Assembly (NCBI GenBank): GCA_015832175.1
Contig: WJXW01000006.1
Coordinates: 2,294,001-2,358,000 of the forward strand
Length of the DNA: 64,000 nt
Reading direction: 5' to 3'
Source: Paraphaeosphaeria minitans
Lineage: Eukaryota; Ascomycota; Dothideomycetes; Pleosporales; Didymosphaeriaceae
A program made the position numbers and the translations under genes. How positions within the stretch are numbered: position 1 is the stretch's first letter; the number at the start of each line of letters is the position of its first letter. Of the stretch, positions 58,281 to 64,000 are shown piece after piece. The notes below the pieces were generated by a model. The model searched no databases. It saw only the letters and a list, made by a program, of their open reading frames with translations, and had not been told where the DNA came from.

Positions 58281-59028
58281 TGTGCGCGTTCGTCTTCGTC
58301 TTCGTTTTCGTCTTCGTGTGCGGGAGGGGGTGCGCGAGGACGGCGCGGTGGTGAGGCGCAAGCAGTCACTCCGAGGTCAAAGGTTGGACGAGCAGTGACG
58401 GGCGTGTCTCAGGTGCAAGCGGCGCGCGCAGGGCAGATGCAGGTGGGCGATGATGGGATTGATGAATCAAAGAGTTTGCGGCCGTCGAAATCAGCAGATT
58501 ATCGTATTATCGGTACATGCGACAAGCTCCCGTTCCGATTTAGACGGCCGACAGTCTGTGCAAATTCAGCCATCTATCTACCTACCTACCGAATAAGCAT
58601 GGCCACTCCGAGCGGACCTTCTACCGTGTACGGTACGGCAGCACAGAAGCGTCAGGATATGGCCACTCCAAGTGCTTTAAGTGGATCCTGGTGCGCTGCA
58701 ACATTCGAGGCCCGTCGGCTTACGAGTACGGTATGAAGTACTCGTAACTCGACCCTTCCATGACTCAGCCGTTTATCATGCACCTGAAAAGAGCCTCACT
58801 GGGCACTTCGCCGCCATCATCCTATCGCGCCCCCGTCTGCACGTGAAGTGCCATGCCGTCTTTGGTCCAAAATACCATCTTGCATTCTAGGTACCGTGAA
58901 CACAACTGACCCACTACGGGTGCTTCGTGTGGGCTGCTTTATCAATCGCTGTGCCCGTGCTATGAAATCCTCCATGCCCGTGCTAGGATATCCTCCATGT
59001 CCGTGCTATGATATCCTCCATGTCCGTG
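58281..59028. other. Intergenic region upstream of the peroxiredoxin gene
   Basis: It holds the peroxiredoxin promoter (a CGTCTT-rich run at 58,290-58,318 probably lies in the 5' UTR), another CTAC/TAGG run at 58,574-58,592, and the 23-bp tandem repeats described separately. There is no convincing coding frame. Confidence 0.6.
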
Positions 59029-59047
59029 CTATGATATCCTCCATGCC
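58953..59047. repeat. Four tandem copies of a 23-bp unit at the end of the transporter gene
   Basis: The units are of the form GTGCTATGATATCCTCCATGTCC. The rightmost unit contains the stop codon and the last codons (AWRIS) of the transporter gene; the other copies lie in its 3' UTR. Confidence 0.9.
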
Positions 59048-61093
59048 CGCAGCGGCAGCGCTTGGATCTTGGTCACCGCCGGTTTGATGTACCCATAGAA
59101 AGTCACCACTCCGATGACTATGCATATCATGTTCATCACGTAGTATCCGTCCGTCTGCACATGGCACGTGCCACCGCCCGTCTCGCACCGGTGACGGTCA
59201 GCCTCCAGCGCGCAAGAGAAGGCCTGGGTTACAACGCCACCCGTGACGTTCGCTGCCGCCTTGGCAGCCGGCTCGCACGTTGCCACTGTGAAGTAGTCGA
59301 CAAAGCGGAGCACAAAATAGCGAGGAAAGGTACCGCCAAGGTTGGAAACTCTGTTGTCAAGTTAGTAACGAGGTACTGGCTTCTAAAGAGGCGGTGGCTA
59401 TGCTTACGTGGCGAGCAGAGTCATGTACGTGCCTCCGATTACCGGATCGGATATCTTGGCGTGAAAAGCCGAGACCGCAACAAACATGACCGTGTTCATG
59501 AAAGTCGATAGCACGTGCTCGCATATGACGAGTAGAAGATACCACGTCGTCGTGCCGCCCGCGGGGAAGATGGATACGACGAATTGCGCAAACCCGGCCG
59601 CAGCCAGGCGTCCCACAAATGCCGTGGACCAAATGTGCATGGGTGGGTACGTCTGGCACCATTTTCCAATGTAGTATCCAAGCGACATCTCAATAGGAAA
59701 GTCGATGAGGATGGTCAGCGCAAGGTCTTCCTGGCTGAATCCTTTGGCAAGCAGCTTCAAGCTTGTGACCCCGTCGTTGGTTTGGAAACCGATCTTGGCG
59801 ATGAGGTGGATCACGATGAAGGTTTGAATGTTCGGGAGCTTGAGGATCCCCCACATGGTCTGGTAAACCTCCGTGATGCCTTCCCTCTCTTTCGTCCTCT
59901 CCTCGCGCTTCACCAAAGCCAATCCTAAGGTAACGGCCAGGTATGCCCAGCCCCAGAACCTAAGGTAACTGTCCAGGTTCATCAGGCCAGTTTCGCCAGG
60001 TGCACTTGCCGAGCGAAGCCACTTGTTGGTGAAGTCCACCGAGTTGAAAGCGAGGAAGACGGTGTGAGAGAGGAACTGGCCACCAGTGAGACCGACGGTT
60101 TGCGCTGTAGATGCGAACGGAAGGTTCTCGTGCGAAAGAAGAGTCAAAGCCCAGCCTAGAAAGCTATTAGCAAGGCTCCCCATGGTGTCCATGCGTCATC
60201 TTACCGTCAACCGCAATGTCCTGTGTTGCGCACAGGAATACCAAGGCGAACCACCAAAAGGTGAAATTCCAGATTCCACTGCCATCTGTCTCTGCAGCCG
60301 AGCTCATGATACCGTTCACTACAGAGCCCAGCCAAAGCATGGAGAAACCCGAGACAGTTTGAATAGGCAAAATCCAACTCTTCCTGCGTCCAACCTTTGG
60401 CGACCATACAGCGTCCACGATCGGGCTCCAGAACAACTTGAGCGAATACGGGTACGCTGCGAGGGAAAAGACTCCGATCGCCGAATACGAAGCGTCCGCC
60501 TTCTTAAGCAAGAACGGTACTGAGCCCATTGCCAGACCCATCGGTATACCCTGCAGAAAGTACAACAGTACCAGCAGCAAGAAATTTCGCTGATCCTTCT
60601 TGGACAGTTCGGAAAAGCCCTTGGACTGACCCTCGCCATGTGCGTCTAGCTCTGGTACGGCATGGTCCAACGTGAAGCTCGGGCGCTGCATCAGGGACGC
60701 GGCCTGGCCCACCGGCGAGCTCAGGTCGATGGACCCGTGCCTCCGGCGATGCTCGAGGATGCTTTGCATGGTCGCGCTGCTGATCGCCAGCCTTTTCTGC
60801 TCTGTGGGCGTCTTCGCGTGGCGCTCGCTCATTTGTGGATCGGTGTCGGAGGAGAAGGAAGATGTGCGGAGCAGAGTGGCGCTCTCTGGCGCGTCTGAAG
60901 CGGCGACGTCGCGATGTTCGGCGCGTTCAACGTCTCGTGATTTACTCTGATCGTATGTACCGAGGTCCCCAAGCTCGACTGTAGCTCCCCTGTGCGAGCG
61001 GCCGTGTTGGACTTGGTAATGGAGGTTTCGCGGAGAAGTAGAGCCGTGGACAGAAGACGATGTAGGATAAGAGGGGTCAATGAGGGATGGCAT
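59029..61093 (-). CDS. Acetyl-CoA transporter, AT-1/SLC33 family, three exons
   Basis: Exons 60,205-61,093, 59,408-60,155 and 59,029-59,350 give 652 residues. Both introns are short and standard (60,156-60,204, GTAAGA...TCTAG; 59,351-59,407, GTAAGC...ACAG). The family (Acatn domain, major facilitator fold) moves acetyl-CoA from cytosol into the ER/Golgi lumen. Residues 1-165 are a polar, Ser-rich cytosolic tail. The membrane domain starts with NFLLLVLLYFLQGIPMGLAM (170-189). Other family marks are YPYSLKLFWSPIVD, GRRKSWI, AQDIAVDGWALTLL (spanning intron 1) and TLLATVSNLGGTFPRYF (spanning intron 2), all at the expected order. The last residues lie in a 23-bp tandem repeat, so the C-terminal end may vary between strains. 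Confidence 0.95.
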
Positions 61094-61543
61094 CCATGAG
61101 GGGATGTAACAAAGGGCCCGCGGAAAGGAACGTGTCTACTTTGTGGTAAAAGTTAGTGCGGGCAATCCAATTAGGCTCGCGATGTTGCTCGGGCACAGTT
61201 GGGTGGAACGTGGCCCTTCCGTTGGGTAGTCAGCAGGTGGCGGAGGTCGCTAGCTGCCCGCAGCACGATGACAGCACTGTGGGAAAACACCAGCGACTTG
61301 TTGAATAGCATCTATGAAATCGAGCCAGTCGAGATAGAAAGCGATTCTCAGCTAAGGACGTTGTGAATATCCCCATCACGACATCAGCTGAGCTCGGAAC
61401 GATGGGTAGGTGCCTACGCAGGCGGCAGGAACGATTGGTCTGTGCTTTTCACGTGAGACCGCGATTCGCCCTTTCCTGTTTCAGAACGCCCGCTTCGGCA
61501 TCAACACCATGCTGCAACTCGCCACCCCACCATCGCCTTCGCA
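61094..61543. promoter_or_regulatory. Shared divergent promoter, transporter and CENP-O genes
   Basis: These 450 bases separate the two start codons (61,093 on minus, 61,544 on plus). They are GC-balanced with no repeat and no clear TATA box. They must hold both promoters and 5' UTRs. Confidence 0.7.
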
Positions 61544-62458
61544 ATGGCCACCGTGGAATCTCTCGACGACGATATCGGCCATCTCCGTGACCGTATCGCG
61601 ACACTTCAAGCCCATCGCGCGAACCTGACCTCCATCCTCCTCTCCCAGCCCCACCTCCCGACACGTCTCGAACAGCGCCCTGTCCTGCACGAGCGCAACC
61701 GTCGCAACGCTGCCAAGCTGGTTCAAAGGCAGTCAAATCGCAACCTCGAAAACGTGTACCGTGCCTGTGCCGGCGTCACAGCCTACAGGGTCAAAGATCC
61801 CGATCCCTGCGCGGTAGACAACGGCAACATCCTCGGTGTCCGCGTAGATGTGTCGGTTGGCGGCAGATTCGTGGAGACCTATCATGTGCTTTTCAACCGG
61901 CCAAATGCCGCGCACAAGACAACGTTGAAGATTCACAAACATACGGTTCCGCCTTGCATTCCACTGCATCCACTCGCAAATAAGTGGTTACCTCTGACGA
62001 GGAAGAGCGCAGAAGAGCCAAGGGAGCAGGACTTGGTCAAGTTTGGCAGACGTCTGCGGAAAGAGCTCGCGAGCTGGCATCTCCGGCTGGAAGCGCTGGA
62101 GAAGCTGCGAAAGGATGCACAATTGCCAGGCCCAATTGCGCCACGAGACGGGTTGCACGCCGGATCCGAGCCTGGAATCGTTCTGAATGCATTCATTAGC
62201 GACGATGAAGACTCACAAGAGGAAGAAGGGTCGGATGAACAGGATGACGCTCCGAGGATCTCGAGCATCGACGGCGATGCGGCGGTACGGGAGATCACAC
62301 TCATATGGTCGAATGGCAGAGTGGGCCTTTTCAAGGTCACCAAGGATGGCGAAGTCGACAAGGCTGCTGTGAGGACGAAAGAGGGCACACGAGATGCCTC
62401 GCTGAGTAGTAAGGCCCTTGGGAGGATTGACGGGTTGATACAGAGGCTCGAAGCGTAA
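61544..62458 (+). CDS. Inner kinetochore protein CENP-O/Mcm21
   Basis: A single-exon gene of 304 residues with start context GCAATGGCC. It belongs to the CENP-O/Mcm21 family, a subunit of the COMA/CCAN complex that links centromeric nucleosomes to the outer kinetochore. A coiled coil lies at residues 4-30 (DDDIGHLRDRIATLQAH). The RWD-type core includes VYRACAGVTAYRVKDPD (71-87), ILGVRVDV, GGRFVETYHVLFNRP (106-120) and LKIHKHTVPPCIPLHPLANKWLP (128-150), the family's most typical block. A second helical part, LVKFGRRLRKEL, follows, then an acidic linker and a final beta-rich piece. Length fits fungal homologues. It diverges from the transporter gene on its left. The nearest alternative is another RWD-domain kinetochore protein, but the HKHTVPPCIPL block argues for CENP-O. 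Confidence 0.9.
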   Translation: MATVESLDDDIGHLRDRIATLQAHRANLTSILLSQPHLPTRLEQRPVLHERNRRNAAKLVQRQSNRNLENVYRACAGVTAYRVKDPDPCAVDNGNILGVRVDVSVGGRFVETYHVLFNRPNAAHKTTLKIHKHTVPPCIPLHPLANKWLPLTRKSAEEPREQDLVKFGRRLRKELASWHLRLEALEKLRKDAQLPGPIAPRDGLHAGSEPGIVLNAFISDDEDSQEEEGSDEQDDAPRISSIDGDAAVREITLIWSNGRVGLFKVTKDGEVDKAAVRTKEGTRDASLSSKALGRIDGLIQRLEA

Positions 62459-62883
62459 ATTTCAGGGTCTGGGGCTTCCGGCGATTGGATAGTCAGACAG
62501 AATGTGGAACGGAGTTTGGATGATTACACGATACCCATAGTTCAATTTTTAATCAAGGATGTTTCATTCTATTCAACTTACATTGCCTTCAAATGTCAAC
62601 ATGCAGGTACAGTGAGGAATTGTTGGAAACCAAGATCAAAGCATTCCCTACAGCACTTGCAACTTGATTACAAGCATTGTCGAATACTGTCATTGTTTCT
62701 CAAAACAGCCATGAGCTAAGACGCCAAAAGCACCTCAAAGCGGAAGGTAATTTAGCCCCCACGGTACTCCGCGAGAGCCATCCTCCTGAGGCGCAGCGAC
62801 GCAGCGGATGACACCTGAAAATTCACAATTTGGCACATATACCCCCGGCACGAATCAGACCCCACTGCATGCCCCAACCCACC
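62459..62883. other. 3' flank of the CENP-O gene
   Basis: About 425 bases with an AT-richer stretch (62,530-62,710) that probably includes the 3' UTR and polyadenylation region. No gene seen. Confidence 0.5.
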
Positions 62884-63210
62884 ATGAAACGCACCCTCGT
62901 CCTAACCTCAGCCCTGACAACGGGCGCATGGGCTTCGACCAGCACCGCCGCGGCCCACCGCGACCGGAGTATTCACCATCCCCTGCATCGCAAGCAGCTG
63001 GTTCAGCATCGTCGAATACACCATCACGCCCGGCGGTTCGTTTCTTTTCCGTCGCGGCCCCATTTTCCCCTCAAACCCTACCTATATCGGTTGAGGGTTT
63101 GGCGGTGCTTTGAGGTGTGGATGTGCAGTTCGAGTATACCCAGGAAGGCATTTAGATTTACAGTTCATGTTCGACTCGCCATCAGAGAGGTGAGTCATGA
63201 GCGTGAATAG
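62884..63210 (+). pseudogene. Possible small secreted protein gene, frame disrupted
   Basis: ATG 62,884 (CACCATGAAA context) opens a frame starting MKRTLVLTSALTTGAWASTS, which looks like a signal peptide with cleavage near ALTTGAWA. After about 28 codons the frame turns into H/R-rich, non-protein-like sequence. The +1 frame at 62,966 reads GVFTIPCIASSWFSIVEYTI and then TPGGSFLFRRGPIFPSNPTY to a stop at about 63,092, which looks more like a real polypeptide. A single-base indel or an unseen small intron would join them. No family is recognised. Confidence 0.25.
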
Positions 63211-64000
63211 AAGTCACGACGCGTCTGCAGGCTGTGTGCAAGTGTAGGCAGGTACAGCTAATCAGCGCTCCCGTATCGTTTAGGTAGGTAGGTACCGTAT
63301 GTCACCGGCGCTCTTTCTAGCGCCCTTTCATCGCTCCAAAACCTTCTGTGGACTGCATCTTCCACAACTAGGTACACACCGCGCACTTCCAACGCCCACC
63401 GCGCTCGTCTTGAACCTTCAATCAAGGTTTCTCCAGCCCGGCGGCGCATGTAGTGTGCTTTTGTGTAAACAACCCTCCTCAGTATACGTCGTCTTTCCTT
63501 CTCGATGAGAGACTCGTTGTTCAAAGGCAGGGAGAGTGAATGCGCGGCCAGCTCCGTATTATGAATCTATTCTACGATCGTGAGCAGGGGCTGGGGCGTG
63601 ACATACAGTCAATGTATCTGTCGGTGTTGGTGGATGCTTCGGTTTAGGATTCGGGCGATTGGAGCGATACGGAGAGCGTGAAGAGTTATCGTGCACTTGC
63701 GAAGCGCTTCGACCGCTGGCAGCGGGACGGATACCAGTGACGCGATTTTCTGAAGGTGAAGGGCGACGGGAGGAGCTATTCTGGGCATGTGAAAGTGTTT
63801 CTCTCTTCATCGCCTGAATGATGAGTGCAGAGCTGAGTGCACCGAATCAATGCGTGATGTATTCTATGGCAAAGAGCGGCTACGGGGTAATATCGACCTC
63901 CTGTTCCTGCATCTGTATCGAAATTCGATTGAGGCAAGGCACAGGGAACCCCACGCAGGCAGAATCCGCTGCTGTTCTAGCATGTCCAGCAAAATCACAG
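63211..64000. other. Right end of window, no firm gene
   Basis: It contains a short TAGG run (63,281-63,297). On the minus strand, ATG 63,810 opens 68 codons (MKRETLSHAQNSSSRRPSPS...) ending at a GTATGT donor (63,601-63,606), and an open frame at about 63,258-63,513 could be joined in phase after an AG at 63,514 to make about 152 residues. The product is Arg/Ser/Pro-rich and matches no family I know, so I list it only as a candidate. Confidence 0.25.

Noticed and set aside
59357..59662. Other minus-frame open reading stretches within the transporter gene
   Set aside because: They are out of frame with the conserved AT-1 family sequence that reads through the exons.

Overview
The window looks like a filamentous ascomycete (Pezizomycotina) chromosome with two compartments. 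A Dothideomycete is my guess from the long AT-rich repeat block beside compact intron-bearing genes, but the sequence does not prove it. Bases 1-52,640 are a solid block of LTR retrotransposons. Almost every CpA/TpG has become TpA, which is the signature of repeat-induced point mutation (RIP). Reading frames there are broken mainly by TAG/TAA and survive only as relics. I see no host gene in this block.

The block resolves into two nested stacks. Left stack: a Ty3/Gypsy chromovirus 'I' (16,820-21,733, minus) was split by a gag-only Copia derivative 'F-prime' (6,484-16,819). F-prime was then hit by chromovirus 'A' (1-6,483, minus, in its left LTR) and by Copia element 'G' (8,946-16,265, plus, flanked by ATTAT duplications). 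Right stack: a large second Gypsy element 'D' (22,397-52,640, plus, about 9.6 kb of its own sequence) was hit twice. Chromovirus 'E' (25,860-39,769, plus, duplication AATAA) carries a full Copia 'F' (31,902-39,097, minus, duplication CTATA). Chromovirus 'B' (40,356-47,069, minus) is flanked by GAGCT. The 580-base island between E and B is the protease-RT linker of D, and D's frame continues across all gaps. A short unclassified piece (21,734-22,396) lies between the stacks.

The most interesting signal is in the 3' ends of chromoviruses A, B and E. Between chromodomain and 3' LTR each carries a relic ORF on the strand opposite to pol. It encodes a double Cys-pair cluster followed by a charged coiled coil. 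These ORFs and the adjoining U3 halves of the LTRs differ completely among the three elements, whereas pol and the other LTR half (about 210 bp) are shared. This looks like an exchangeable 3' cassette.

Bases 53,330-64,000 have normal composition and carry host genes. On the minus strand are a fungal three-pass membrane protein of unknown function, a typical 2-Cys peroxiredoxin (three exons, one GC-AG intron) and an acetyl-CoA transporter (AT-1/SLC33 family). On the plus strand is the kinetochore protein CENP-O/Mcm21, diverging from the transporter across a 450-bp shared promoter. Beyond 62.5 kb there are only weak candidates. Adjacent genes do not form a pathway; this is an ordinary euchromatic edge next to a RIP-inactivated repeat island.
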